A stretch of 64,000 nucleotides of DNA, taken from positions 36,843 to 100,842 of the forward strand of contig NZ_FNWW01000011.1 in the NCBI RefSeq assembly GCF_900108515.1, in the 5' to 3' direction. Source of the stretch: Halobacillus karajensis (GTDB taxonomy: Bacteria > Bacillota > Bacilli > Bacillales > Halobacillaceae). Numbering within the stretch: position 1 is the first letter of the stretch; each line of letters opens with the position of its first letter. A program made the position numbers and the translations under genes. Positions 25,870-35,313 of this stretch are shown in pieces. The notes below the pieces were generated by a model, which was given only the letters and a program-made list of their open reading frames with translations, ran no database searches and had not been told where the DNA came from.

Positions 25870-26958
25870 TTGTCAAAACGACTGTTGCTCGTTGGTGCCG
25901 GTCATGCTCATTTAGAAGTACTAAAACAATTGAAAAGCGAATGGCGGGAGCGGGTCGATGTCTGTATGATCACACCATCGCCATATCAGTATTACTCCGG
26001 GATGTTTTCAGGATATACAGAAGGTATTTATTCAGAAGAAGAAATGCGTGTTGACATTCGAGCATTGGCAAGGGCTGCGAATGTTCACCTGATTCAAAAA
26101 AAGGCAGCTTATCTAAAGGCAGATCAACAGAAAGTGGTATGTGAAGATGGGGCTGTTTATCCGTTTGATGTGGTAAGTTTTGACATCGGATCCAAGAGTT
26201 CCCCTGCCTCATTTGAGGAAACGGCTGTTCAGGCTATCCAACCTAATTATGACTTTTCTACGCAAATCCGCGAATTAAGGGAAACAACCATGCCTTTAAT
26301 TGTTGGTGGAGGCGCAGCGGGTACGGAGCTTGCCATGTCATTGCAGACGTATAAACAAAATCATCAGATTCCTGGACAGGTACGGCTAATATTATCGGAA
26401 GGAATTCTGGCAGATGGACCGAAATGGGTATCGGCAAAGTTGAGAAAGCTATTGAAGAAAAAAGATATACGAATTTGGGAGAATGAACGGGTAGAAGAGG
26501 TCTTTGAAGGGTTCGTGAAAACTGACAAAGGTAACCGTGTTCGTCACACGGGTGTTTTATATTTGGGCGGGGCTCTGGGAGATCCCATTTTTGAAAAGTC
26601 ATCTCTTGCTATTGATGAACGCTATTTCGCTCTTATAAGATCTACGCTTCAATTTCGTGACTATGATTATATATTTGGAGCTGGTGACTGTGTTACGATG
26701 ATTGATCTTCCACAGCTTGAGAAACGTGGTGTCTATGCAGCCAGACAAGGGCTGGTATTATGGAATAATCTGAAAAATTATTTTTCAGATAAGCCATTGA
26801 AGTCATTTGCCCCACAAAAAAAGGCCCTTTCCATATTGTCTACAGGTGGAAAGAAAGGGTTCTTTATCTATGGGGCTCTTCATGCGCATAACCAAAAAGC
26901 ATGGCAGTTAAAGGACAAAATGGATAGAGCCTTCATGGCAAAATATAAGTTTCCTTGA
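25870..26958 (+). CDS. Pyridine nucleotide-disulfide oxidoreductase-like flavoprotein
   Basis: This 362-residue FAD-binding protein starts LLLVGAGHAHLEVLKQL, an FAD fold with a GxGHAH variant, followed by YQYYSGMFSGYTEGIYS. This resembles the family of standalone oxidoreductases related to the N-terminal domain found fused to SelD. A second nucleotide fold is at LIVGGGAAGTELAMSL and the FAD motif at IFGAGDCVT. There is no CxxC redox pair, so it is probably an NADH:quinone-type or sulfide-type dehydrogenase rather than a disulfide reductase. Start TTG 25870 has AAGGAGGT upstream. Confidence 0.82.
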   Translation: MSKRLLLVGAGHAHLEVLKQLKSEWRERVDVCMITPSPYQYYSGMFSGYTEGIYSEEEMRVDIRALARAANVHLIQKKAAYLKADQQKVVCEDGAVYPFDVVSFDIGSKSSPASFEETAVQAIQPNYDFSTQIRELRETTMPLIVGGGAAGTELAMSLQTYKQNHQIPGQVRLILSEGILADGPKWVSAKLRKLLKKKDIRIWENERVEEVFEGFVKTDKGNRVRHTGVLYLGGALGDPIFEKSSLAIDERYFALIRSTLQFRDYDYIFGAGDCVTMIDLPQLEKRGVYAARQGLVLWNNLKNYFSDKPLKSFAPQKKALSILSTGGKKGFFIYGALHAHNQKAWQLKDKMDRAFMAKYKFP

Positions 26959-27033
26959 ACCGTCCTTTTATGGATACTTTCAAAGTTTCTTATATCATTT
27001 CAGGGAGGTAAAGATTTGCAAGGATATTCGTTT

Positions 27034-27999
27034 TCATGAATGTTCTTCACTGAACCGCTGGATGGATGTAGGCGGAATATGGAGTTCTACTCGTGGAGGC
27101 AGTTCTCCTTTTACAGGAAGGGAAACTTTTTTATTCAGGTTCCTAATGTGTAGGTGAGCAATCGGACTTCCATATTGATAAGTCATATGTTCAACGGTTG
27201 CATCAAAATGTTGACCACCAATCTTTTGATTGGGAGGAGTCACTGTAATCGCCTGTAAAGAAACATATTCCTTATCATTTATAATTAAATGCCCACCTAG
27301 AAAGGAAGCCACATGTTTGTTAGATGGTTTCTTAAAAAGTATTTCAGCCGTGTCGATTTGTTGGAAGGTCCCTTTCTTAAATACAGCAATTTCATCCCCC
27401 ATGATCATCGCTTCTTCCATGTCATGAGTAACAAACACCGCTGTTGTATGCCGTGAAACGAGAAAATTTCGTACCCAGTACCGAAGATCTTTGCGAAGGG
27501 AAGGATCCAGACTACTGAACGGTTCATCGAATAAAATCACTTCCGGCTCTGTAGCCATTGCACGGGCGAGAGAGGTCCGCTGTTGCTGGCCTCCAGAGAT
27601 CTCTGATGGATAGTAATTAGAAAAACGTTTCATTCCAACAGCTTCTAGGAGCGTCTCTATTTTTTCTGCCTTATATTTTTTCGATACTTTAGCGCCATAA
27701 ACGATATTTTCTTTTACTGTCATATGCGGAAAAAGCAAGGGCTGTTGAAAAACGAGACTAATATTACGGCGGTATGCCTTCTGTTTCGTTATATCTTTTC
27801 CATTCATGAGGATCGTTCCATCCGTTGGCTTTTCAAGTCCTGCAAGAATACGCAGGAGAGTAGTTTTGCCACTGCCGGATGGCCCAACTATACTTAAGAT
27901 ATTCCCGTGATTTAGGTGGAAAGAAAGCCCATTTAGAATAGTTTCGGTATGAAACTGCTTCGTAATGTTTTGGATCTCTAGTTTTTTTGACTGGGTCAT
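27034..27999 (-). CDS. ABC transporter ATP-binding protein (orphan)
   Basis: This 321-residue ATPase has Walker A GPSGSGKTTLLR, Q-loop VFQQPLLFP, signature SGGQQQRTSLARA, Walker B VILFDEPFSSLD and the switch His in VTHD. The layout, with about 100 extra C-terminal residues resembling a TOBE/MOBE regulatory domain, is that of importers for spermidine/putrescine, iron, sulfate or thiamine. The ATG at 27999 follows ATGGAGG; the frame upstream to 28047 is not needed. No intact permease or binding protein is adjacent; the upstream region holds what look like permease fragments. Confidence 0.85.
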   Translation of the reverse strand: MTQSKKLEIQNITKQFHTETILNGLSFHLNHGNILSIVGPSGSGKTTLLRILAGLEKPTDGTILMNGKDITKQKAYRRNISLVFQQPLLFPHMTVKENIVYGAKVSKKYKAEKIETLLEAVGMKRFSNYYPSEISGGQQQRTSLARAMATEPEVILFDEPFSSLDPSLRKDLRYWVRNFLVSRHTTAVFVTHDMEEAMIMGDEIAVFKKGTFQQIDTAEILFKKPSNKHVASFLGGHLIINDKEYVSLQAITVTPPNQKIGGQHFDATVEHMTYQYGSPIAHLHIRNLNKKVSLPVKGELPPRVELHIPPTSIQRFSEEHS

Positions 28000-28052
28000 C
28001 AATGATTCCTCCATGGTAAACGTGAGTAGGGCAAGAACATTATACATAACTC

Positions 28053-28320
28053 AATGATGATATACATAAAAAGCTGGGTTCAAAGCAAAGCAAATCGAAA
28101 ATGCTGACATCATAGACGTATGGACATTTTCGAGAAAGAGAAGAAGACAAGTGGAAGTGTTAGGATCTGTCCTCCTCCGATTATCGCAGCAATGGCATTG
28201 ACTCAGGCTGAATACAATCGATAAAAAGGGAGTCATGCGTATCTATTACACCGGCTGTGATTAGGAGGAAGAGGAGGGTGTACGGAAAGAGCTTTTTCAA
28301 CAACGAACCCTCTTTAACTC
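28053..28320 (-). pseudogene. Probable decayed ABC permease fragments upstream of the orphan ATPase
   Basis: On the minus strand, short stretches in three frames look like one broken permease: LLKKLFPYTLLFLLITAGVI after an AAAGAGGG-like site (about 28310 downward), then AAIIGGGQILTLPLVFFSF (about 28192-28115), which resembles the C-terminal part of binding-protein-dependent permeases, then MMSAFSICFALNPAFYVY (to about 28053). Stops and frameshifts separate them and most of a permease is missing. The reading is by eye and tentative. From 28320 to 28612 I see no gene, only purine-rich DNA near 28520-28600. Confidence 0.35.
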
Positions 28321-28612
28321 TTAATCTTTCAGTACCCTTGATTTCAGGGAGTGGCGACAAGGGTGGACAACCATTCGTTTTCATGTCTTAGGTTTCCATT
28401 TAAGCTGTTCCATACTATAACTTCAATGGGCTTCTTTGTATAAAGGTTTCTCATCTTTATCATACAAACAAATAGAGAAGAAGAAAACTATCCTATCACC
28501 TGGATGTCTGATTAAGGAGAAATCAGGGTAAGGAGGAAAGGAGAATTGGGTTTGTGGGGTGGGATGAAGGAGGGGGAGGATGTGATACGATAGAAGGGAA
28601 GGGGGAGAATTT

Positions 28613-28864
28613 ATGAAACTGAAAAAGGATGAAAAGGCGTACATGGTAGAGCGAGTGAAGGAATATTTTGAATTGGAGCAGGGAGAAGTCCTTGGAGACC
28701 TCGCCGCAGAACAATGGGTACATAGGCTGGCCGAGGATATGGGGCCCTTTTTCTACAATAAAGGAGTAGATGATGCAAGGCAAATGGTGGAACAGAAAGT
28801 GATGAATGTCGATGAAGACCTTCGCTCACTCGAACGGCCAGCCGGAAAACCGACACGAAGATAG
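28613..28864 (+). CDS. DUF2164 family protein
   Basis: This 83-residue soluble protein matches DUF2164: VKEYFELEQGEVLGDLAAEQWVHRLAEDMGPFFYNKGVDDARQ contains the expected acidic first helix and the conserved YNKGVxDA motif. The function of the family is unknown. A strong purine-rich GGGGGAG site lies just before the ATG. It is convergent with the chemoreceptor gene, with a shared terminator between. Confidence 0.82.
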   Translation: MKLKKDEKAYMVERVKEYFELEQGEVLGDLAAEQWVHRLAEDMGPFFYNKGVDDARQMVEQKVMNVDEDLRSLERPAGKPTRR

Positions 28865-28865
28865 A

Positions 28866-28898
28866 AAAACACCGCTTCCTTATGTTGAGGCGGTGTTT
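28866..28898. terminator. Bidirectional terminator between DUF2164 and the chemoreceptor
   Basis: Stem AACACCGC/GCGGTGTT with A- and T-rich flanks works for both convergent genes. It overlaps the last codons of the chemoreceptor. Confidence 0.75.
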
Positions 28899-30604
28899 GT
28901 TTGCTCATCATCTTTATGATCTCGTTCACTCATGTTTTCTTCTTGATGTTCATGCCATTCAAAGTGCTGCAATTGACGATTTAAATCGGCCACCATGTCT
29001 TCAAGTCGATCTGTTTCCTCAATCATCTGATGGAAAGCCGTTTGCTGTTCGACCGTGGAAGCGGATATTTCCTCTGTACCTGCGGCTGTCTCTTCAATAA
29101 TACTGCTTACATTTTCTATAGAGATATGAACATTTGAACTCTTTTCCTTCGATTTTTCCAAACCCGCGACTAATGATTCCAATTGTCCATCAATCGTTAT
29201 CACTTGGGTGCTGATCTTTTCAAATGCTGATTTGGAAGTATCCACTGATCGGTTTTGCTGATCTGAGATTTGAACGGTTTCCTGCATTTCCTGTTCTATC
29301 ATTTGGACACCTTCCCGAATTTGTTTGACCATTTCGGAGATATGACTAGTCGCGGCTGTGGACTGGTCGGCAAGTTTGCGTACTTCTCCAGCCACAACGG
29401 CAAATCCTTTTCCGTGTTCGCCTGCGCGCGCGGCTTCAATTGCTGCGTTCAATGCAAGGAGGTTCGTTTGCTCAGCGATATCATTGACCAGTTTCACTGT
29501 TGATTCGATTTGATCCGTATATTGAATGAAATGGTTAACGGATGTTTCGACATTGGCTATCGCCGCAGCACTTCTGTCCATGAGCAATCGCTGCTCGGTA
29601 ATACTTGTTTGTCCCTCATCAACGAAGGCAAGGGCCTGTTGACTGGCTTTTCTAGAACTTTGCCCCTGCTCCCGGTTCGTTTCAAACCCATGATGCAGAT
29701 CGTCCATTAATGTAGCCACATACTGGACATCCTGAGAAATGGATTGACTTCCCTGGGCAAGTTCATCAGTCGAATTCGCTACTTGATTGGAGACTTCAGA
29801 TAGACCATTCATTTCATTGTGAAGGCGGGAACTGAAATGCTGCACATTTTGCCCAATGTGATGAACAGAATGGACGGTCCCTTGTAAATTATCAACCATT
29901 GTACGGAACGAATGTTTCAACTGTCCGATTTCGTCTTTCTCTTTTTCGGAAATTTCGATCGTTGTCGTCAATTTTCCATTGGCGACTTCTGAGGCTTTTT
30001 CAGCCAGGGTGCGGATCGGACGCGCGATATGTTTGGTTAGCCTTGTGGTGGATAAAATGGTAGAAATAACTAATACAAGAGCGGCAATAATAGTAAACCA
30101 AATCAGGTTTTGGATGGATTGTCTTTGATCTGCCATTTGAGCATCATACCAGGATTGAGCTTCTTGTTGAAGCATGTAAATGTCATTGATGATTCCGCCA
30201 GTCCGTGCGGCTTGTCTTTGTACTTCATTTATATCGTTTTCTGCTAATGCTTCTGAAGCGAGTTGAGTCCAATCATTAAATTTCGTTGTTGCTTGATTGT
30301 ACCACTGTTCTTGTCTGGCTGTTCCTATCAATGGCTCGATATCTCCAAAAATAGAGTTCGTCTGTTCGATTTGCATTTCTGCTTCACTGCGGGAGGCCTC
30401 AGATGGGTTATAGCCATAGGTAGTTAATGATTGTTCTACACTGACAAGCTGACTGTGTAGTTCCTTTCCCTCCAACAGTATGTGGGCATCCTGGTTGGAT
30501 GAACGCTGTAAATCCATCATTTGAAAAACGATGAAGCCGATCAGACCCAGGCATAAAAGTAATGGAATGAGCGTCATTGTATATAGTCTTTTTCCAATTT
30601 TCAT
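28880..30604 (-). CDS. Methyl-accepting chemotaxis protein
   Basis: This 574-residue transmembrane chemoreceptor has helix 1 (about 8-27), an extracellular four-helix-bundle-like sensor (about 28-165), helix 2 (about 167-190), a HAMP domain (about 190-245) and a long coiled-coil signalling domain. The tip is the canonical [18 protein letters not shown] followed by [18 protein letters not shown]. It passes ligand information to CheA/CheW. The ATG follows AAGGAGG. It lies 12 bp after the BMP-type lipoprotein gene, so the two are co-transcribed and the lipoprotein may present ligand to the receptor. Confidence 0.92.
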   Translation of the reverse strand: MKIGKRLYTMTLIPLLLCLGLIGFIVFQMMDLQRSSNQDAHILLEGKELHSQLVSVEQSLTTYGYNPSEASRSEAEMQIEQTNSIFGDIEPLIGTARQEQWYNQATTKFNDWTQLASEALAENDINEVQRQAARTGGIINDIYMLQQEAQSWYDAQMADQRQSIQNLIWFTIIAALVLVISTILSTTRLTKHIARPIRTLAEKASEVANGKLTTTIEISEKEKDEIGQLKHSFRTMVDNLQGTVHSVHHIGQNVQHFSSRLHNEMNGLSEVSNQVANSTDELAQGSQSISQDVQYVATLMDDLHHGFETNREQGQSSRKASQQALAFVDEGQTSITEQRLLMDRSAAAIANVETSVNHFIQYTDQIESTVKLVNDIAEQTNLLALNAAIEAARAGEHGKGFAVVAGEVRKLADQSTAATSHISEMVKQIREGVQMIEQEMQETVQISDQQNRSVDTSKSAFEKISTQVITIDGQLESLVAGLEKSKEKSSNVHISIENVSSIIEETAAGTEEISASTVEQQTAFHQMIEETDRLEDMVADLNRQLQHFEWHEHQEENMSERDHKDDEQTNTAST

Positions 30605-30616
30605 AAACGTGCCTCC

Positions 30617-31564
30617 TTACTGTCCTGTCGCGTCATTCAATAGTTCCTGTTCTTCGCTTGTCCATTCAATCAGTCGTATAGGGGCGAGACCGACACCGTC
30701 CTCATCAATCCCAAGTGATTGAGCTCCGCCGTCCAGTTTTTCCCCTTCATCCAGTTGTTTCATCACATTATACAGGGCAACGTTGACATTTTTCAGCATC
30801 GAAGAAACCACAGCCTCTTCAGCAACAAAAAACTGATCACTGTCGACACCGAAAGCGTGAATTCCCTGCCTTTGTGCTTCCTTCAACACACCAATGCCCG
30901 TAAATCCAGCAGCAGGGAAGACGAAATCCGCGTTTTCCTCTACCATAGCTTTGGTAATAGACGCTCCCTGATCGTCGTCATCAAATGTTCCGGAATATTC
31001 GGAGAGCACATGGGCTTCTGGATTCGCTTCTTTAACTCCTTCTTTAAAACCTTCTTCAAACCGCTCAACCACGGGGATTTCCTCACCGCCAATGAACCCT
31101 ACGGTATTGGTTTCGGTTTTCATACCGGCAATGAGACCGATCAAATAACTGCCTTCATCTTCTTTGAAAGTAATCGAGGTTACATTCTCAAGCTCGGAAA
31201 TAGCATCAATCATCACAAAAGACTGTTCTGGATATTCTTTGGCCAATTTTTCAATGGCTACTTGTGAGTTATAGCCGAGGCCGATAATAACATCATGATC
31301 TTGTTCTAATAGATTCCTTGCATGTTTTTCATAATCTTGATCGAAAGGTTCACGATAATCGAAGGTAATTCCCAGTTCATCTCGCGCCTGTTCAAGACCT
31401 TGAAAAGCGGAGTCACTGAAAGAATCGTCACCAAGACCACTATCTGTAACGATTAATCCTGCACTCACGGGATCTCCTGTATTCGTTTTCGTTTCACTGT
31501 TCACACATCCTGCCAATCCGATAACAATGGAAAGGAATACAAACGGTATGTATAGGTGTTTCAC
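30617..31564 (-). CDS. BMP family substrate-binding lipoprotein
   Basis: This 315-residue protein has a lipoprotein signal ending in the lipobox GLAGC, then the BMP (Med/PnrA-like) periplasmic-binding fold with GLIVTDSGLGDDSFSDSAFQGL at the start, IIGLGY, TSITFKEDEGSYLIGLIAG and VFPAAGFTGIGVL. Family members bind nucleosides or act as lipoprotein regulators. No ABC permease or ATPase follows; instead the next gene, 12 bp on, is a chemoreceptor. I place the start at GTG 31564, 8 nt after AAGGAG. Confidence 0.86.
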   Translation of the reverse strand: MKHLYIPFVFLSIVIGLAGCVNSETKTNTGDPVSAGLIVTDSGLGDDSFSDSAFQGLEQARDELGITFDYREPFDQDYEKHARNLLEQDHDVIIGLGYNSQVAIEKLAKEYPEQSFVMIDAISELENVTSITFKEDEGSYLIGLIAGMKTETNTVGFIGGEEIPVVERFEEGFKEGVKEANPEAHVLSEYSGTFDDDDQGASITKAMVEENADFVFPAAGFTGIGVLKEAQRQGIHAFGVDSDQFFVAEEAVVSSMLKNVNVALYNVMKQLDEGEKLDGGAQSLGIDEDGVGLAPIRLIEWTSEEQELLNDATGQ

Positions 31565-31764
31565 GATCATCACTCCTTGTTATGATGTCTGACATCTATA
31601 CATATCGGTTAGATCCAGGACGAAATAAATAGGAAATAAGACTCAATAAATGTTGTGAAGGGTATTTAGCAGAGGAGGGTTTTATAGTTCAATCCTTGAT
31701 TGCTTAAGAGCAACCACGAAATTACCCAAAAGGGCCCTTGAGGGGATTGAGTGAGGCGGCCCAT

Positions 31765-31798
31765 ATAAAAAACCACTATGACATTACATCATAGTGGT
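31765..31798 (-). terminator. Terminator of the luciferase-like gene
   Basis: On the minus strand ACCACTATG pairs with CATAGTGGT, followed by six T residues. It includes the last codons of the gene. Confidence 0.82.
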
Positions 31799-32797
31799 AG
31801 TTGTATGGTTTAATTGAAAAGCCTCAGCAAGAAGTTCATACGACCTTAGTCTATCCTCAAATGGATTGACGATCGTATTTATGATCACTTCGTCAACGTT
31901 GTAACTGTCAGCCAGCTGCTCTATTTCTTCTTTGACTTTATTTTTTGACCCGACAATCATCCGATTGCGGTTATCCTGTATCCGTTCTTCCTCGTAAAGG
32001 CTGTATGAATGGCTGAGAGCTTCTTCTGGAGTGGGAAAAGACATACGCTTTCCTCCTTGCTCGATTTGAAGAAGTGCCAAGTCTAAACTAGAAGCCAGGT
32101 ATTCTGCATGTTCATCCGTTTCTGCGCATATGACAAAAACGGAAACATTTCCTTGAGGGCTATTCTGTTGTATCGATGGTGTAAAGTAACCCTGGTAGCG
32201 ATCCATGGCACGAACACCCCCACGGCCATTGATGAAATGAGCGAATGAGTAAGAAACACCTAAATCAGCTGCTAATCGAGCACTTGTTCCACTTGATCCA
32301 AGCATCCACACAGGAGGGGCCGTTTCCCCTTGGGGTGTCGCGTAAATATCCATCCCTTGAGGGTCTTGCCCGTGTAAATAGGCTAAGAGTTCTTCCACTT
32401 GAGAAGGGTAGTGTTCTACGCTGGGAACTTTCCCGCGATTTAGAGCTAAATTTACATTAGGCATGCCGCCTGGGGCACGTCCAACTCCGAGGTCGATCCT
32501 ATTAGGGTGCAGGGTTTCAAGGATACGGAAGGTTTCGGATACTTTATAGGAACTGTAATGGGGGAGGAGGACTCCACCCGTGCCGATGCGAATGTTATGG
32601 GTATGTGCAGCAAGGTGGGCAGCCAGTATTTCCGGTGCTGATCCTGCCAGACTATTTGTACTATGATGCTCGGACACCCAAAACCGGTGGTAGCCAAGTT
32701 TGTCTGTCCATTTGGCAAGTTCTGTTGTTTGTTTTAATGCTTCACTTGGGTCCGTCCCAGCTAAAATAGGGGATTGATCCAGTACGCTTAATTTCAT
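31784..32797 (-). CDS. LLM class flavin-dependent oxidoreductase
   Basis: This 337-residue protein is a luciferase-like monooxygenase. It begins LSVLDQSPILAGTDPSEAL, has WVSEHHS with the conserved His pair, GTGGVLLPHYSSYKVSE, and LGVGRAPGG, all diagnostic of the YhbW/YceB-type subgroup. It uses reduced FMN and O2 on an unknown substrate; it is not light-producing by itself. The ATG at 32797 follows a GAGGGGG site. The 313-bp gap to 33110 contains its promoter region and a terminator for the next gene; I see no gene there. Confidence 0.87.
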   Translation of the reverse strand: MKLSVLDQSPILAGTDPSEALKQTTELAKWTDKLGYHRFWVSEHHSTNSLAGSAPEILAAHLAAHTHNIRIGTGGVLLPHYSSYKVSETFRILETLHPNRIDLGVGRAPGGMPNVNLALNRGKVPSVEHYPSQVEELLAYLHGQDPQGMDIYATPQGETAPPVWMLGSSGTSARLAADLGVSYSFAHFINGRGGVRAMDRYQGYFTPSIQQNSPQGNVSVFVICAETDEHAEYLASSLDLALLQIEQGGKRMSFPTPEEALSHSYSLYEEERIQDNRNRMIVGSKNKVKEEIEQLADSYNVDEVIINTIVNPFEDRLRSYELLAEAFQLNHTTTTMM

Positions 32798-33061
32798 ATT
32801 CCTAACCCCCTCGTGTTGTCCACTCGTATTCTATCTAACTACTATCGTCCCATGGGATAAGTAGAGATGCAAATGTAAAACTATTCTTTCTATTTATTCC
32901 ATTTCCTAATTCTCTTCTATACTAAACCTTCGATAACCGCACAAAAGGTTTGGTCCTTTTCTTGTGATGGAAGGTACGGACACGGCTCCATTTCCCAGAG
33001 ATCCTTGCCTTAATGGAGGCTTAATAAGTAGGTAAGATAGAGCGGGAAGTAATGGGGATAG

Positions 33062-33097
33062 AAAAAGAAAACAGGCGCCCCTGATGGGAAGCCTGTT
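33062..33097 (-). terminator. Terminator after the adaptor-protein gene
   Basis: On the minus strand AACAGGC pairs with GCCTGTT and is followed by a TTTTCTTTTT tail. Confidence 0.78.
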
Positions 33098-33110
33098 AGT
33101 TTGAAGGGTA

Positions 33111-34364
33111 CTATCTGGATAAAAGACCGAGCAGCCCGTAGCTCAGCATTGAACGACGTTCAATATTGAATACTTCCTGGACTTGGAGATCCTCTGTATG
33201 AAGAGGTGTGAAAAAGACGGCTCCATTTCGGAATTCATCTTTTGGCTTGACGGCAAGCCATTCCCCATCTTCCAACCCTGAAACAATTTCAACAAGACCT
33301 TTGTCTTCCAGGCCAGTTTCGATAGCCCGTCGTTCCAGCATGCCTTCTTCGTCCATTACCCACGCATAAAGGTTTTCGTCGGTCTCAAGAGCGGTATCTA
33401 AAGCAGTTACGACACCCAGGGCCTCCTCAGTAATCACTTTCAATTCTGCATGGTAACCTGGTAATAAGTCTTCCGATGGTTGATCTAACGTAACGGTGAA
33501 GGGATAGCGGCTTAAGCGGTTAACATCAGTTTCTTGTGGAAATTGGTCCACACTGGATAATGTCCCGGTCGTTTCATAATCTAGTTCTGGAACGTAAATC
33601 TCTACAGTCATTTCTTCTTTTACTTGACTCCGGTCTTGTTCATGAATCGCTCCTTCAAGAACCAGGTTTGGAGATTCAAGAGTGAGAAGAGGGGCCTCAA
33701 GACTTTCGGAAATATTAGTGACAGTACCGGAAAAAGCACTTGTTACAGTGATTTGATCCCCATCATTCTGAAGTTGGTCCAATTGATTTTCCACCATTTC
33801 CAGCATCGCTTCCTGTTTAGCCAGTTCAGCTTCTTGTTCGGCAATTTTTTCTTCTTTTAAGTATTCTGTTTCTACATAGGAGGGAGGAGTCTCCTCATTA
33901 GAGCTTGTATCATTGTTAAATAACCCGCTATTGTCCTCTGTTTCTGGAGGGTCAGGAACACGATAACTTTCGATCTCATTAATAAAACTCGAGATAGCCT
34001 CCATTTCCTCTTCTAAACGGTCGATCTCCGATTGAAGGCGAGCTTCCTCCTGATAATAATTCAGGACATTGTAAGTGTAAAGCTCATCACCTTCACTTAC
34101 TGTGTCACCTTCTTTGACAAGGAATTCATTAAAAGAACCCGTATTTTCATCAAAATAGACGGCTTCTTTTTCTTTAGAAGTGAAGACAGCCTTTGTTTCC
34201 ATCTTTTCAAACAGATCATAGGTGATTGATTTAGACCATTCATCAATATAGGATTTACGATCGACCCGTTCTTCTTCATCGAGGAAGATGAGGAAAGCAT
34301 TGGTCGTAATGAAGGCGATAATCAATAATCCAATGATTCTGCCTTTTCCATTGATTTTCTTCAT
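33111..34364 (-). CDS. HlyD/RND-type membrane-fusion (adaptor) protein, YknX-like
   Basis: This 417-residue protein has one N-terminal membrane helix (about 8-25), a first biotinyl-lipoyl half (FLVKEGDTVSEGDELYTY), a long coiled-coil hairpin with an acidic Asn-rich insertion (about 90-180), the second lipoyl half (ITVTSAFSGTVTNIS) and a beta-barrel region. Such adaptors link an ABC exporter to the cell envelope. In B. subtilis YknX works with YknW, YknY and YknZ against SdpC; here the YknW-like gene is present but no YknYZ pair follows. The start is ATG 34364 after GCAGGTG. Confidence 0.78.
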   Translation of the reverse strand: MKKINGKGRIIGLLIIAFITTNAFLIFLDEEERVDRKSYIDEWSKSITYDLFEKMETKAVFTSKEKEAVYFDENTGSFNEFLVKEGDTVSEGDELYTYNVLNYYQEEARLQSEIDRLEEEMEAISSFINEIESYRVPDPPETEDNSGLFNNDTSSNEETPPSYVETEYLKEEKIAEQEAELAKQEAMLEMVENQLDQLQNDGDQITVTSAFSGTVTNISESLEAPLLTLESPNLVLEGAIHEQDRSQVKEEMTVEIYVPELDYETTGTLSSVDQFPQETDVNRLSRYPFTVTLDQPSEDLLPGYHAELKVITEEALGVVTALDTALETDENLYAWVMDEEGMLERRAIETGLEDKGLVEIVSGLEDGEWLAVKPKDEFRNGAVFFTPLHTEDLQVQEVFNIERRSMLSYGLLGLLSR

Positions 34365-34384
34365 ATTTAACACCTGCTGCTTTC

Positions 34385-35056
34385 TTATCTAAGTAAATAA
34401 AGGAGATACAAGTCGAATTTTGTTAGTGCTGACGTGCCGGCCCACAACAAAAGGTGCCAAAAAACGACTCCGACCCAGATCCATCCGATTTTCGTGTTGG
34501 AAAGCCAAGATAAGCATTTGACTTGGTACCAAATAATGAATAACTGAAAAATGGATACTGCCCCGAAGAAGTAGATCACCCAGTCGATTGTTGTGAAATA
34601 GGAGGCGATCACTCCGAATGAAAACGGGGATACATACCAATCGATTCCAGCGTAAATCATCAAAGGAATCCAGGTTGTTCGTTCAATCAGCATCACAAGT
34701 AAGACATTCATTTGCAGGATGAACAGTTTCTTATAAGAAACGTTGTTGAACAACCAGAAAAAGAAGGAAGAGATGAAAAGGATGAATAGGAACAAAAGGA
34801 GAGCAAAACCGACCCTGCCGATTAAGAACCAAGCCTTCCTTGTTTCATATTCGACTCTGTTTAAATCAGTCATATTCGCAGAAATGGTATCTGTACCAAG
34901 TCCCAGCCAGGCGGTCCATACATATGTAAGCATTGTGAAAATGAATAAAAAGAATAATAGATTCCAAACGTTTTTCAATCGTTCTGCTTCGTTTAATTTA
35001 AACAAATGATCCTCACGGCTTGTTAATAGCTTTATTAAATTGATCGAGTATGTCAT
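34385..35056 (-). CDS. Yip1-family membrane protein, YknW-like
   Basis: This 223-residue integral membrane protein has five hydrophobic segments (roughly 30-50, 80-105, 120-140, 155-178 and 195-220), the pattern of the Yip1 domain found in B. subtilis YknW. It is the first gene of a two-gene unit, 20 bp before the YknX-like adaptor, which supports the assignment more than the sequence alone does. I use the second ATG (35056), which has AAAGG at proper distance, rather than the ATG 9 nt upstream. Confidence 0.68.
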   Translation of the reverse strand: MTYSINLIKLLTSREDHLFKLNEAERLKNVWNLLFFLFIFTMLTYVWTAWLGLGTDTISANMTDLNRVEYETRKAWFLIGRVGFALLLFLFILFISSFFFWLFNNVSYKKLFILQMNVLLVMLIERTTWIPLMIYAGIDWYVSPFSFGVIASYFTTIDWVIYFFGAVSIFQLFIIWYQVKCLSWLSNTKIGWIWVGVVFWHLLLWAGTSALTKFDLYLLYLLR

Positions 35057-35255
35057 GCGTTCCATCCTTTAATCTAGAAAATAAAACTCTCTGTCTTATT
35101 CTAACGGAAATTGTCAGTTGTTGCTATAATTACCTGACAAACTTCATGGGGAAAGTTGGGAGGGAGTGGTCGGGAGTAGAAAGTTTGTTTCCTTGAACGT
35201 TAGAAAGAGGGAATCATCGGATTCCATTCCTTTATAGGAAGGTTTTATTTGGAAT

Positions 35256-35287
35256 GAAAAAGCACGGTGCAGTGAGGGCACCGTGCT
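35256..35287 (-). terminator. Terminator after the MATE gene
   Basis: On the minus strand AGCACGGTGC pairs perfectly with GCACCGTGCT, followed by TTTTTC. Confidence 0.9.
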
Positions 35288-35313
35288 GAATATTTGAATG
35301 TATGAATCTTGTT

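Noticed and set aside
28423..28856. Three overlapping minus-strand ORFs rich in Pro, Ser, Phe and Leu
   Set aside because: They are the antisense of purine-rich DNA and of the DUF2164 gene; the composition is a by-product.
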